Shown piece by piece: positions 21,531 through 33,194 of a DNA stretch of 64,000 bases. The DNA is from Piliocolobus tephrosceles (taxonomy: Eukaryota > Chordata > Mammalia > Primates > Cercopithecidae), in the NCBI RefSeq assembly GCF_002776525.5, contig NC_045434.1:192128545-192192544 (forward strand), written 5' to 3'. Numbering within the stretch: position 1 is the first letter of the stretch; every line of letters begins with the position of its first letter. The notes beneath the pieces are model-generated. The model did not search any database. It was not told the DNA's origin and was given only the letters and a program-made list of their open reading frames with translations. The position numbers and the translations under genes are program-made.

Positions 21531-22760
21531 CTGTCCATCACTGATTACCCCACCCCACTCCGGTACTCTGCTGAGTTCCGAGCCTGCCCCCAGATAACTC
21601 CATTTCCCCAGAGAGGGAGCCACTTCATTACAAAAGTTCCTTATCCACAAAGACAACACGGGGGCTGATTACAGCCCTTCAGCCCAGCACCACTTTTGTA
21701 ATCGATGCTCTGTGATTGTGAACCAGTGTCTGTCAGCAGCTGTCTAATTTTAGCTGGGTCTTTGCAGGTTTCTCACCAGGCTCACCCGCCCCCGTGGGTG
21801 GACGGACAGGTTCAAGAAGCATCATTGATCTTTTGACCAAAGTGTCCTCCTGAAATACAAATCTGCCATTTCTCAGCAAGCCGTCTGTTGTGGCGGCCCA
21901 GAAGAAATGCCACCTGGAGAGCGAGAATTATAATTTCATGTAAAACCTGTCTTGCTCAGTCCCCCACAATCCACCTCTTCCCTGCCTTGACTGTGCTGGG
22001 AGGCCAAGATCAAGGTCCCTGGAAATCAATGCCTTTTACTGTTTCAACTTTGGCACAGAGCAATGGGGGAAAAGCTGTCAACAGGTGTTAAAGACATTCC
22101 CAGTTGTGGGCAAGCTCCCTGTTATGGGAGCCCGGACTCTTGCAGTGAGTTGGCACCTGTTTACTTGCATGAGGGAGATTCAGTGGCCCTGTCCTTGGGC
22201 ACTCTGCCCAGTGTACATGGCTAAGGAGGCAGCAGGGGAGGTCCCAGGGCCTCTGAGAATGAAAACACTGTCCTTCCATAGCAACAGGATACTGAACCCC
22301 ACCCAAAGCCTCAACTGGTGATATGGTCATGTCTGCGTCCCTGTTGAACTTCTGTGTCCCAGGCTGGTACTGGGCTCTGAAAGGAACGCAGGAATGGTGA
22401 AGACACTGCCCTGTCTCTTGTTCCCCAAAACAGCATAATTCAGTAGGATGTTGGGAGGGCGGTGAGATTCAGGCCAGCAGTCCACAGTGCTCTGTGCCCC
22501 TGCCCTGCCCCCTGACCCCCAGAGCCCTCCACATAGGGGACATACCTTTGTGCCCAGAAGATTTGGTGAAGGACAGCAGTGTCCCCAGCCTGCATCTTGC
22601 ATGCTGATACTCTAGACTCTGGCCAGAAGAGACTTAGGTATAATTTATTAACTGGTTTAATATACATTTGTGTATCATTATTAAGGATCATTCCCTTTTT
22701 TTCTCAAATGGGATCTAACATAGGTCCCCCAAATCTAAAACAGTAGCAGGCGAGCTTCTC
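21531..22760. other. Repeat-free interval
   Basis: I see no interspersed repeat and no gene-like frame. 21600-21870 has a dense set of transcription-factor-like words: CTTTTGTAATCGATG, GCAGCTGTC, ATTGATCTTTTGACC. This would fit a conserved non-coding element, but conservation cannot be judged from one sequence. Confidence 0.4.
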
Positions 22761-22879
22761 TGGTTGAGGTGGGAAACAGCCAACTCGGCCAGGCCCTCCC
22801 CACCCTCCTGCAGTGGCTCCTGAGGCATCTCAGGGCAGGCACCTGGGTGAAACCTCTGGCCTTTGGAACCCATTTAAAA

Positions 22880-23110
22880 CTCTTCACCCTGGAGTTTACA
22901 GTCTACTTTTTGCCAGCCTGTCCTCACATCGCGTCCCTCCCTCTCCAACCCTACCCCATACATTCTGCTCCCATCCCACAGAGCTGCTTACCGCCCCACT
23001 TCCACACTGCACCTCCCATACCTCTGCCTTCACCCATGCCATTGCTTTGCCTAGACTGTCCCACGCACCCCCTCCCCCACCCTCAGCTTTCCTCATCCCG
23101 ACAAATGCAG
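22880..23110 (+). mobile_element. LINE-2-like fragment
   Basis: A C-rich sense stretch with L2-like phrasing (CACCCATGCCATTGCTTTGCC, TAGACTGTCCCACGCACCCC). Low-complexity C-richness makes this uncertain. Confidence 0.4.
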
Positions 23111-23184
23111 AGAGGAGCAGCTCACAGAGGATCGGTGCTGACATTGTCATCTGCAGCTAAGACTCACTGGAGGAAACAAAAATT

Positions 23185-23438
23185 CACAAAGATCAATCAC
23201 AAAGGTGATGCCAGTCAAAGGTTAGAAAGGTAGTTGCTGGGCAGATGTCCTTGCAGAAGTATTTTTTATGTTAAGTTGTGATGGACTTTGTGCAAGGTTG
23301 TGAGTTTTGCGGTCTTTTGTGAAAGTGTTTGTTATTAGGCATACAAGTGTGAGAAACCTCTCTTCTTAGCCTTTCCCAGCTTGGTTTGTCAGTTTTTTTT
23401 AGACACTAGTGATTCCATGTTCCTTCTGACAACTTTCA
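23185..23438 (-). repeat. 3' LTR of ERV, truncated
   Basis: Matches the LTRs at 30979-31408 and 49486-49969 in order: AAAGATCAATCACAAAGGTG, ATGCCAGTC, TGCTGGGCAGATGTCC, TAGTGATTCCATGTTCC. On the minus strand it starts with TGAAAGTTGTCAGAAGGA. The half holding the poly-A signal and 3' end is missing at the 23185 side. Confidence 0.75.
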
Positions 23439-26400
23439 TATTTTTTCCTTTTGGTTAAGATCTTTCCCTAAAAGTATCACTGATCATTCATCCTGTAGTT
23501 AGGTTTTGATGTCACTTGGTGCTGGAATTGGCAGGAGTGATGGGGTCACTAGGAGTCTGTGTCAAGACTCTTTTAGCCACATTTGAGCAACAAGGAAAGT
23601 TTGAAGGGAGTGGTTCTCTGGCTAAGTCTGTCTGGAGTCCATGATTAAGTTCGGTTCTGTCTGTTCCATAGTCTTTTGCTCTCATTTCAAAGTGCTGTAC
23701 CAGTAGTATTCTGTTAGGAATTGTACTTCTGCAAAAATTTAACAAGTAACAGATATGAGGTTTTAAAAAGGGAAAATGAAAAGTAAAACTAATATGTAAT
23801 TATGCAATATTGTAATTCACATAAAGGTTTTGAACCATAAACTTAGGCTTAAAGGCAACCAATTAAATAAATCAAATGACCATAGGGAATTAGTTGAAAC
23901 CTGTTATTAACCATGTGGCCTTTTTTCTTATTTTGTATATATAGGTCTCAACTTTCCCAGAGGAATTTACATAGGAACAGCAGGTAGGATTAGCAACATC
24001 ATGGACATTTTCTTATTTAATCAATAGACACTAAAGGATCTCTTAGGTCAGGTTTTGTCAAGTGACCAGCAGAAGCTACTGACGGTGAAACTACAATTAT
24101 ACCACTATCCTGCCAAGTCAGGAAGGTAGTGTTAAAAGGGGTAATAATCTCACTATGATATGGAGTCTTGTTCCAACATCTTGGGAAAAGCTGTCTACAG
24201 TGTGAAAATGTCAACTTCTCATCCTAGTTTGTGGTTTGAATGTCTCTGGTCGATTAGGCCATGACCGCCCATGACCTTGGGCGATTAGGTGAACTTTTCA
24301 TGTGACCCATTTATCAGGCATGAGGCTTATTTCTTAAAATTTATTTAGTTTCAGCTTATAGAGATTCAGGAACAGAGCAGTTTCCATTTTCAGTAGTTCA
24401 TGGGAGAAGGCACAGATAAATCTAGATGAATTCAGGATTTATTCTAGTCTACTGGTAGATAACAAGACTGAAAAACAATACACAGGGATACAATCTTATA
24501 ACCCTGGTTACATGGAAACTCTCCATGGTGTATTATAGTTTTTCATTAGAAACATCACTTTTTCTCTCTACATTTATCACATAGGAACCTCAGGTTTAAA
24601 AACCTCTTGAGGTTATGAAGTCAAACAAAGGCAGACTTTAGATTTTACTTACAGTCTTAAGGTTTTTGGCCCTGTCAGGAAGTGACAATTTTCACTCACT
24701 ACTCTACGACTGGGAACTCTTGAAATCAGGCATTCTGTGTACATTCTCAAATATGATAATTTAGTCAAAGCTTTGGTATTAAAATCAGTGTTTCTAATTG
24801 TGTCCTGCTATAAAGAGATTTTTATTGAACACATGCAAATAACCATACAGCCATATAAATAAGAATATTCACATATAGTTTTGAATTTTGAAAGAATCAA
24901 GTAGAGGGAAAAAGCAAATGCTTCCACCATTGTTCACAAAAGTATACTTTACCAAATTGCTATAAACTATAGATAGCTTAAGAGAGAAAATTTCCTGAAA
25001 TCTAGAAAATGAAACATTAATGTAAAGAACCAATTATGTTTTAACAAAAGTCATAAAAACATTATCTTAGTTACTTAATTTAACGTAATTACTTTTTGTT
25101 TTACTTGATCTTGATTAGCGGGTTTATGAACCCATCAGTTTTTTAAAATCAGAGTTCTGGAAAATTTTTATTTAGTCCATTGATCTTAATGTTACCAGAA
25201 ATCTGTGTTCAAGAGTACCTGTTAGAGTTTTTTCCATGATCTGACTGCAAATGCTTTCAGAGAAAATCAAAACAATAACTATGGATGACAAAAACTTAAG
25301 ACTAGCTGTGGTTAAAAATCAGATGAAAGTTCATAATTGATAAGAAAATTTTGTTATTTCTGTTTCATACAGCATTGTAAGATAACAAACAGAATCATGA
25401 CAGACAGTGTGTCACATTGGGACCATCAGGACTTTTATAAATGTCATGTAATGTTTAGAATACTCACATCAATAATAGACCCAAAAAATACAACTTAAAA
25501 AAATGTAACATAAATAAAATTAGGGCTAATAGCATTAGATTTCTATGAATTTATATACTTTAAAAAACATTTATATCAAAATGTACCCACAAATATTACT
25601 GAAAGAAGACTTAGTATTGCTTATAATTTGAAAATGCTTCCCATGTAATTTACCAAACAAGCCTAATTATTTAATATCTCTGCAAGATGAGAGATACATT
25701 CTTTGATGCTCTCCGGGTGCCCGACTGGAAAAATCTCAATGTTAATTCTAGGTCAAAAAGACTTATAAAGAGTTTTGATCCTAGGGAAGCCTGCCAAAGA
25801 TGTCAAAAAGTTCAATGCACTTGATCAAAACAGATTCATCCAGGTCACTGTAAAGTAATAGTCATTCATTTAACCATCATGGAATCAAAAGACATCAAAA
25901 GCAATACAGAAAGTTACATGAAGTAAAAACCTTAACTCTTTTAAAGCTCAGTTTTCCTAAGTAACAGAAAACCTAATAAAGACAACACAGTAAACTATCT
26001 TGATTAAATTAAATTCTTTGTTTTTTAGGCCAGTTGCCAAAAAGGTGAAGAAAAATCTCTTGCAATGTTGACTGCTTCTCCTTATGGGAAGCCCCCATTT
26101 AGATAATCTTATCATCAAACCTGATGAAAAGGGCAATTATATTTAATCAGACACAGGAATATTGTGTCCAGGGTTATAAGTATACACCACATTATAGAGG
26201 AATGTAAGTAACAAAACCACCACCTTCAGTAGGGGAATACATGGCTCTTGGTAACAACATGCGGAGTTCCCCGGTTACAGGGAAATAATTCAGACACATC
26301 AAGAAAAGCCAAGAGTATAGAACTAAGTTATAATGGATGAAAACATTGTATTTCTAGGCCTTTAAGATAAATGTTTCAGTTAGAGTTAGAACTGAAGAAA

Positions 26401-26555
26401 AGAACAAGTTACAGGAGCTGACAACAAAGTTGAAAGAGGAAATTATCACCCCAGCCAACCAAAAAGCTGCACCTTTACAAAAGGATAAAGAACAAAAAGC
26501 AATGAAATATTATCTGCAAATCATGTTGAACTGAAATAGGATTCTGGGAAGTTTT

Positions 26556-26840
26556 TTTTTTTTTGAGTCTTGCTCTGCCGCCCAGGCTGGAGTGCAGTGG
26601 CCGGATCTCAGCTCACTGCAAGCTCCGCCTCCCGGGTTCACGCCATTCTCCTGTCTCAGCCTCCCGAGTAGCTGGGACTACAGGCGCCCGCCTCGTCGCC
26701 CCGCTAGTTTTTTGTATTTTCTATTAGAGACGGGGTTTCACCGTGTTAGCCAGGATGGTCTCCATCTCCTGACCTCGTGATCCGCCCGTCTCGGCCTCCC
26801 AAAGTGCTGGGATTACAGGCTTGAGCCACCGCACCCGGCC
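26556..26840 (-). mobile_element. AluY of Old World monkey type
   Basis: Antisense Alu, nearly undiverged, with the sense-strand equivalents of GTGGCCGGATCTCAGCTC, GCTAGTTTTTTGTATTTT, CCCGTCTCGGCCTCCC and CAGGCTTGAGCCAC. I know these variants from cercopithecid AluYR-type repeats and not from human AluY. Flanks TCTGGGAAGTTTT (about 26543) and TCTGAGAAGTTTT (26841) are a target duplication with one change. It is the most recent insertion in the provirus. Confidence 0.93.
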
Positions 26841-27714
26841 TCTGAGAAGTTTTAAAAGGCAACTTTTACCTTGAGAATGAAATTACTATTCTGAATGAAA
26901 AGGACACTATTTCTAACCCAAAATGAGGGAAATTAAATATATTTTAGGAATAAATGTGGCAGCAATAAAAGCTGCTTGCCATTTGGGAAATGGCAGTTAA
27001 ATAAATATATTTCAGAATTAAAAATTAAAACCTCTTGCAATTTTACTGAAAGCAAATGAGTATTTCAGGAAAACCTTACTGTTCTAATATAGTGGCCCAA
27101 AATTTTAGTTTTGTATTAGTGTATTTTTAATACCAAAGCTTGATCTTTAGAAAGACTTATAAATAATTCCATTCTAATTATAGCCAATTTGCTCATACCC
27201 TAAATTCTTTTCTTAAATTCATCCTTTGCAAGCCTTTCTTGACTTGCTCAGACATTTTGATGACATACTTGTACTTTCTGCTTTGTCTCACCCTTCCTCT
27301 TTCTTAAGTTACCAGTCATTTTACTTTAGGATAATAATTTACCACAAGAAATTCTTTCTCATACATATTTATTTTGCTTTTCTTTTAACCTTCCTTTCTA
27401 AAAATACATCTACCTATAACTTTCTTCACATCTCTCTGTCCTATTTACTGTTTACTTTCAATGTTGTTTCTATTTTCTTCCTACATCCTAAATTTTGAAA
27501 CAACCTTTAAATAACCTCCAAATTAGAAAAAAATTTTTGCTTTTTTAAGGTAAATATCACACTTTTATGCCTTTCTTAAAATCTTTCTTATTAAAAACCC
27601 ATCTTAACTTTTTGGTGCAGAATTATATCTATTAATTAAAACTTTTAATACGTAGTATTTTTAAATTTTAGTGAAAATTTAGGAAGCAAGAAATCTTGAA
27701 TTGTCTGTCACACT

Positions 27715-27777
27715 ATCTATAATATACTAATATCATAGATGACTAATTATCATCTATGATATTAGTATATTATAGAT
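27715..27777. repeat. Perfect inverted repeat, 28-bp arms, 7-nt loop
   Basis: Arm 27715-27742 is the exact reverse complement of 27750-27777. The loop 27743-27749 is CTAATTA. The arms are AT-rich (ATCTATAATATACTAATATC...). Such a structure could form a cruciform or an RNA hairpin. All 28 pairs match, while the host sequence is old and decayed, so the repeat probably formed recently. Confidence 0.97.
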
Positions 27778-28289
27778 GAGAACCATTTTATAATTCTTAG
27801 AAATATGTTTCCCCATAACAAAATTTCTAGTATGAATAGACCCAAATATAGTCTTTCTATAAAATCTAAGACATAAAGAACACACTTTAATAATGTTTAT
27901 TTATTTCAGTTCTGAAAATCTTATTTGAAAATGACCCAGGCATTAAGAAGTACTATCATTTAATTTAATATAACATAACTTTAAGATTTCAAATTGCATG
28001 ACAAGCATGACAAGTTCATTTATAGATCTTTATCCCATTTACATTTACATAATTTTTAAAATGATTACTAGATTACATAAATCTAGATATAAAAGCTGAG
28101 ATATTAGACAAAGTTAGAGCCCTTTCATATTATTTCCCTGTTAACCATTTTTATAGCCTGTGAATATCAGGTGTTCACCTAAGGAAGAAACTTAAATATA
28201 TGAGTATTTTGCCAATAATGAAGAAAATATAGTTGTTTTCATTAAACAATATTAAATTAGTCTTACTTATCAAAACTCACACAAACAAG

Positions 28290-28404
28290 ATGGGCACAGT
28301 GGTTCACATCTGTAATCCCGGCACTTTGGGAGGCTAAGACAGGAGTATCACTTGAGGCCAGCAGTTTGAAACCATCCTGGGCAACAGAGCAAGACCTCAT
28401 CTCC
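28290..28404 (+). mobile_element. Free left Alu monomer (FLAM) or truncated Alu
   Basis: A single Alu left arm: TGGGCACAGTGGTTCACATC, GCACTTTGGGAGGCTAAGAC, ATCCTGGGCAACAGAGCAAG. The right monomer is absent and it ends in a CA-rich tail. It is either a FLAM or a truncated Alu. Confidence 0.8.
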
Positions 28405-28410
28405 TTATCT

Positions 28411-28441
28411 ACGTGTGCACGCGTGCACACACACACACACA
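28411..28441. repeat. Alternating purine-pyrimidine tract
   Basis: 31 bases that alternate purine and pyrimidine without a break (ACGTGTGCACGCGTGCACAC then AC repeats), with a self-complementary centre GTGTGCACGCGTGCACAC. This composition favours Z-DNA. Confidence 0.9.
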
Positions 28442-28785
28442 GACTTATACACAAAAATCATTCCATTTCAGGCTGGGTTTATTGTTTTATATCCTTTGTA
28501 ATAAAACTTGATACTTTAAGATATCAGAAATATAAAACGATCTGACCAGTAAACCCAGGCAAAAGTGTATGCTGACAATTTTTATTTTACTAATAATTTT
28601 AAAACCACCTCATTTATTAAATATTTACTTAAGTAACGTGAATTAAAAGGTGTGCTCTGTATGTTATGATTGCTCACTTATCTAAGCCAATCTAAATAGA
28701 ATTCCTTAAGGGATTTCTGGCTATGTTAGAGTTTACCATGTAGACATGGTAATACATGTACATGTGCATAAACACAGCTAAACGT

Positions 28786-28811
28786 ACACACACACACACA
28801 CACACACACAA
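28786..28811. repeat. (CA)n microsatellite
   Basis: An uninterrupted AC run of 13 units. Confidence 0.95.
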
Positions 28812-29325
28812 AGATATTAACACTTTCCTTTTCAAATTTTAGTCAGGAGATAGCAATACATGCCCACCAGTTTATCAAAGACAGTTGGGTCCAAATAGTA
28901 TTTTTAATAAAATTGGTTAGACTTTACTTGCCTCAATAAGTAATCTACTGAAAGCTATGGATCAAAATTTTGGGTAAAGCAGTTTCTATGGCAGTTTAAT
29001 TTAACAAATACCTCTTTCATACTTCTGACCCCTCCCTTTTCCGTTTCAAATGGGTTTAGAGTTAAATTTTAAATGTTCACATTTTACTAAGACTTACTTA
29101 AGAAAATAACATCTCCAAGTAGCTTTGGATCTGTCTTTTCTTTCCTGGTCTGGTTTGCTTGACTAGTCAGAAGTGGGTGGGGAAGTATTTTAGCAGATTT
29201 TTTTCTCAGTTGTTTTTTGGCCCTTACATGGTGGACAAAACCACATTTTTATGTCAGACAAATACCTTATATCATTGCTCTGAGCTCAATATTTTTGTTA
29301 CTGGATGGAAGGTCTTGATTGTGAG

Positions 29326-29835
29326 TTGTCCAGGTTCTTGGTGTGTTGAACAAAGAATTGAACAAAACACACAAACAAAGCAACAAAAGAATGACACAAT
29401 GAAAGACAAGCAAAGCAACAAAAGAATGGAGTTATGAAAGCACAGATTTATTGAAGCAGAAGTACACTGCACAGAGTAGGAGTGGGCTCAAACAAGCAGC
29501 TCAAGAGCTCCCCCTCCTCCCACCCTGACAATTAGGGTTTTTATAAAGCTTAAAGAACTTGGTAACACCCCTAGGTGCTCCCTAGAGGCCTCCAATTGGT
29601 TGCACCCTATAAAGACTTGGCCTGTGGTCAGTCAGAGGCTGAAGTGGAGACTTGGCTTGTGGTCAGTCAGAGGCTGAGTTGGAAACTTCCATCTTGTTAT
29701 TATAGGAGTGAGGATGTGGCCTGTATGCTGCCTAATCTTGCCTAGAACTGGCAGCACCTGCTGTTCTTTTGCTTATGCCTCAACTCTTGGTTACCCTAAT
29801 TCCCTATTCTCCTGCCTCATTTTGACCTGAAAGCC
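29326..29835 (-). mobile_element. Solo LTR, family not assigned
   Basis: Antisense LTR-like sequence: TCCAGGTTCTTGGTGTGTTG at one end, a poly-A signal on the minus strand (complement of AGATTTATTGAAG at about 29443), and a TATA-like complement near 29530 (TTTTTATAAAGC). It contains two 35-base tandem duplications (29376 and 29411; 29614-29648 and 29649-29683). It lies within the provirus interior. Boundaries are approximate. Confidence 0.6.
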
Positions 29836-30978
29836 CACCTTTTATAAACATTTATCTAGTTCTTTTAGTTTAGACTATTGATCTTTCAGTTAACCATTCC
29901 ATGACCCTAAGTAATTGTTAGTCAAGCGTCCTACATTTACATGTCCAAAAACTGTCTAGATCGTTGGTTACCATTTGTAAAGCCATTAGTTTGGAAGCTT
30001 TTAAGACTTAAAAAAATCTTGGCTGGAATGCCATAGGCAATGAGTTTTATCTCAACACCAGTAGAAAAGCCAGCAGATTCAAAGTAGGCAGAGAAAAAAA
30101 TAGAGAAAGGTAGAGAACTTAGAAGGCTCTACATATTAACTCTATAGTTGTAAGTTTTAAAAAATTAAGTTCAATTAATGATCTCTTGACTTTTGAATTT
30201 TGCTTGATGTAATTTGCCCATCAATTAAAAAATGTGCTGAAGAACGGGCCATAATATGTAGCCAGCTGGACTCCTAGAAAACTTGGCCTGTCTTAATGTT
30301 TGAGAATCCCATTCCATTTCTTATTAATCTCTCAAAAGCAAAGCAAATCTTATTTATCCTGTCAGGGAATGTGAGAAGTTTGGGTCAGTGTTTTAAATGA
30401 TACCAACCACCCTAGTGGCTTTTAATTAGTAATTCTGTGTGCATCATTCAGAATGTTTACTTTTGCTACTGAAAGCTTTTTAGAAACAGGCAAGAGAAAA
30501 GAATCAAACCAAATCAAAAGAAACCAAGATAAAAGTGTTCACAAAAATTTTAACCCAGACGTGCAGATCAAACAAACTATTAAACCAGGCGTGCAGACTA
30601 AAAGCGAATTCACCAGAAAAGATATGCCTCACAGACAGAATGTAAATTCTGTAGAAATCAGAGTATTCAGAGAGACATATGTCTTTATACCAGAAAGAAC
30701 TTACCAGAAGAGACAAAAAGTTTTTTTCATCATCCCAGGTGGGATGCATAGTCCTTTATTAAGGTGGCCTTATTCAAATCAAATCCTGAATAAAGTCAAG
30801 AGCTTCCACCAAAAAGAGGGAGGCTCGGCTTGGGGGATGACTCACCAGAGTAGGAAAGGTTAGCTGTAGAAGTCGGGGGCTCAAAGGGCTGAAGTGAGTA
30901 CTACTGCACACTGATCCCTAGAATCGCCAATTTCTTTTGACAATGATATTTTTCAGGTCCCGTTTCTGGCACCGTATT

Positions 30979-31408
30979 TGTTAAACTAAATCATAGAGAG
31001 AGGCTCTCTAAAAATAAAATGATGTTTATTTGAGAATAGAGCATTGCAGTGGGAGTATGCATGCAACAGTAAACTGTGCATATGCTCAGAAAGGTAAAGG
31101 AAAACAAAGGTTTTTAAAGAAAAATGGAAGGATTACATAATTTTTAAAAACAATTATCCTTGACTACAAATGTCGATAACAAGGGGGATTCCAGTTCAAG
31201 GCTGGACAGGCAGTTGTCGGGCAAATGTTCTTGAAGAAGTATGTTTTTGTGTAAGGTTGCATTGGCCTTGGTACAAGACTGTGTTTCTTAGAGAGTATTT
31301 TGTGAAAGTTTTTGTTAACAGGCATACAAATGTGAGAACCCTCTCTTCTTAGTCTTCTCTGACTTCATCAGGGTTTTAGTGACTCCATATTGATTCTGAA
31401 AACTTTCA
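30979..31408 (-). repeat. 5' LTR of ERV
   Basis: A 430-bp LTR. On the minus strand it runs from TGAAAGTTTTCAGAATCAAT to a TTTAACA end. It holds a poly-A signal (complement of TGATGTTTATTTGAGAATAG). The family match to 49486-49969 runs along most of its length. Confidence 0.8.
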
Positions 31409-32653
31409 CAGAGGTTTAACTTTTGTTTTCTTCTTTTAGCTTTTATAGTAAAAAGCTGGAAGAAGAAAAAAAGGAAGTCATTAATTTTTTTTCCTTTCTT
31501 AGGAAAGAAAAACTTAGGTCATTAATTTTTTTTTCACTTTCCCCTTTTCTGAGTAGTTAAAGGTTAAATTTCCCTCTAAGTACAGTTTTGTTGCTTATAA
31601 AATTCATGAATTTTGATATATTGTGTTTTCATTGTCATTTACTTCAAAATATTTTAAAATTTTTACTTGTGCTTTCTATTATACTTTGGCTCATGGATTA
31701 CCGAATGTGAGTTGTTTTCTTTCAGGTGTCTGTTATTGATATTTTGTACTTAAGTATGGCTAAAGTTTGTGCCTTGTAGAATACTTACCCTTAAATTTTT
31801 TTTTGAAACTCGTTTTGTGGTCCAGCCTGTGGTCTGTCTTTGTGTGTGTTCCAGGTGTACTTGCAAAGAATGTGTATTCTCCTGTTGTTGGGTACACTGT
31901 TCCATTAATATCAATTAAATGCTCAAGATGGTATGGTTCAAGTTTCTGTATTCTTGTTGATTTAATTGTGGACTTGTCTACTTCTTTGCTTTCCTTAGTT
32001 CCTGCTTCATGTATTTTCCAGCTCTGTTATTTGGTGATTTGATGCACATACACATTTAGAAGTGTTATGTATTATAGACAAATTGGCTCTTTTATCATGA
32101 AATGTCCTTCTTGATTTCTTTTAACATTCTTGTCTGGAAGTCTACTTTGCTGATATTAATATGGCTGCTCTAGTTTTCTTATGATTAGGGTTTGCATGGT
32201 ATATCTTCTCCCATCCTTTCCTTTTAACTGTTCTGTGTCTTTCATACATAAAGTGAGCAAGTTTCTTATAGACAGCATAGTGTTGTCTCTTTTTAAATCC
32301 AGTCTGACAATCTCTGCTTTTTAATTTGAATGCTTAGACAATTTGCACTTAATGTAAACAACAATATGGTGAGATTTCAGTCTTTTGAGTATGTCTATTA
32401 AGTAATATAAATTTTCTACTTGTTCCATTCATTTTTTTGTTCCATTCTCTCTTTTTCCTTGCTACTTCTTGAATACAGCATGCATTTTTTAACATCATAT
32501 ATTCTCTATTGTCTTAATAGTTATGCCTCTTCTTTGATTTATGCTTTAGGGGTTCCTCTGTGTTTTACAACATGCAACTTTAACATAGCACACTGTATCC
32601 TCAAACAATGTTGTAACATCTCACATATAATGTGAGAACCTTACAACAGTGCA

Positions 32654-33194
32654 CAGTAGTCCCTCCTTATCTGAGGTTTCACTTTCTGCAGTTTCAGTTA
32701 CCCTTAGTCAACTGCAGCCCCAAAATATTAAATGGAATATTTCAGAAATAAACAATTTGCAAATTTTAAATTGTCCACCGTTCTGAGTAGCATGATGAAA
32801 TCTCTCACCATCCTGCTCCATCCCACTCAGGATGTGTTTGTTAGTGTGCCCATATGGAATATGCAATCCACGTGTTAGTCACTTAGTAGCCTTTTTAGTT
32901 ATCAGATTGACTGTTGCAGTATCACGGGGGTTGTGTTCAAGGAACCCTTATTTTACTTAATAATGGCCCCAAAGCACAAAAGTAGTAATCCTGACCTATT
33001 GTTATAACTGTTCTATTTTATTATTATTGTTGTAAATCTCTTACTGTGCCTAATTTATAAATTAAACCTTATCATAGGTATGTATGTGTAAGAAAAAAAC
33101 ATGATAGACATATAAGATTTGGTACTATCTGCACTTTCAGACATCCACTGGGGGTCTTGGAACACATCCCACTCAGATAAGGGATGGCTACTGC
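32654..33194. mobile_element. Tigger-type DNA transposon (MER2-like)
   Basis: Terminal inverted repeats pair CAGTAGTCCCTCCTTATCTG on the left with the complement of CAGATAAGGGATGGCTACTG on the right. Internal words such as TCACTTAGTAGCCTTTTTAG, AATGGCCCCAAAGCACAA and CCACTGGGGGTCTTGGAAC fit the Tigger/MER2 group. It is a non-autonomous deletion derivative with no transposase. The flanking dinucleotide is CA on both sides rather than the usual TA. Confidence 0.88.

Larger units (their letters stand above)
23439..30978 (-). pseudogene. ERV internal region, no coding left
   Basis: Low-GC sequence with no open frame of retroviral character. The end next to the 5' LTR (30950-30978, minus strand) reads ACGGTGCCAGAAACGGGACC, like a retroviral primer-binding site. 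The end next to the 3' LTR reads CCAAAAGGAAAAAA, like a polypurine tract. In between I recognise only later insertions. The open frames near 27226, 29159 and 30453 have no retroviral motif. Confidence 0.5.
23185..31408 (-). mobile_element. Degenerate class I ERV provirus
   Basis: Two LTRs of one family lie in the same (minus) orientation 7.5 kb apart, a normal spacing for a provirus. On the minus strand the order is LTR (31408-30979), a primer-binding-site-like sequence, internal region, a polypurine-like tract (complement of 23439-23455), then a truncated second LTR (23438-23185). The internal region is AT-rich with no gag, pol or env reading frame left. Later insertions are an AluY, an Alu left monomer and a further LTR. 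Family not assigned. Provirus structure is inferred from LTR pairing, not from recognisable genes. Confidence 0.6.

Noticed and set aside
22769..23233. A 154-codon frame rich in proline and histidine
   Set aside because: The DNA is C-rich with LINE-2-like wording, and a second frame of 115 codons overlaps it. No domain is recognised.
28285..28445. Possible small RNA gene of the 7SL/BC200 type
   Set aside because: The sequence is a diverged Alu left arm with a CA tail and no intact internal promoter that I can support.
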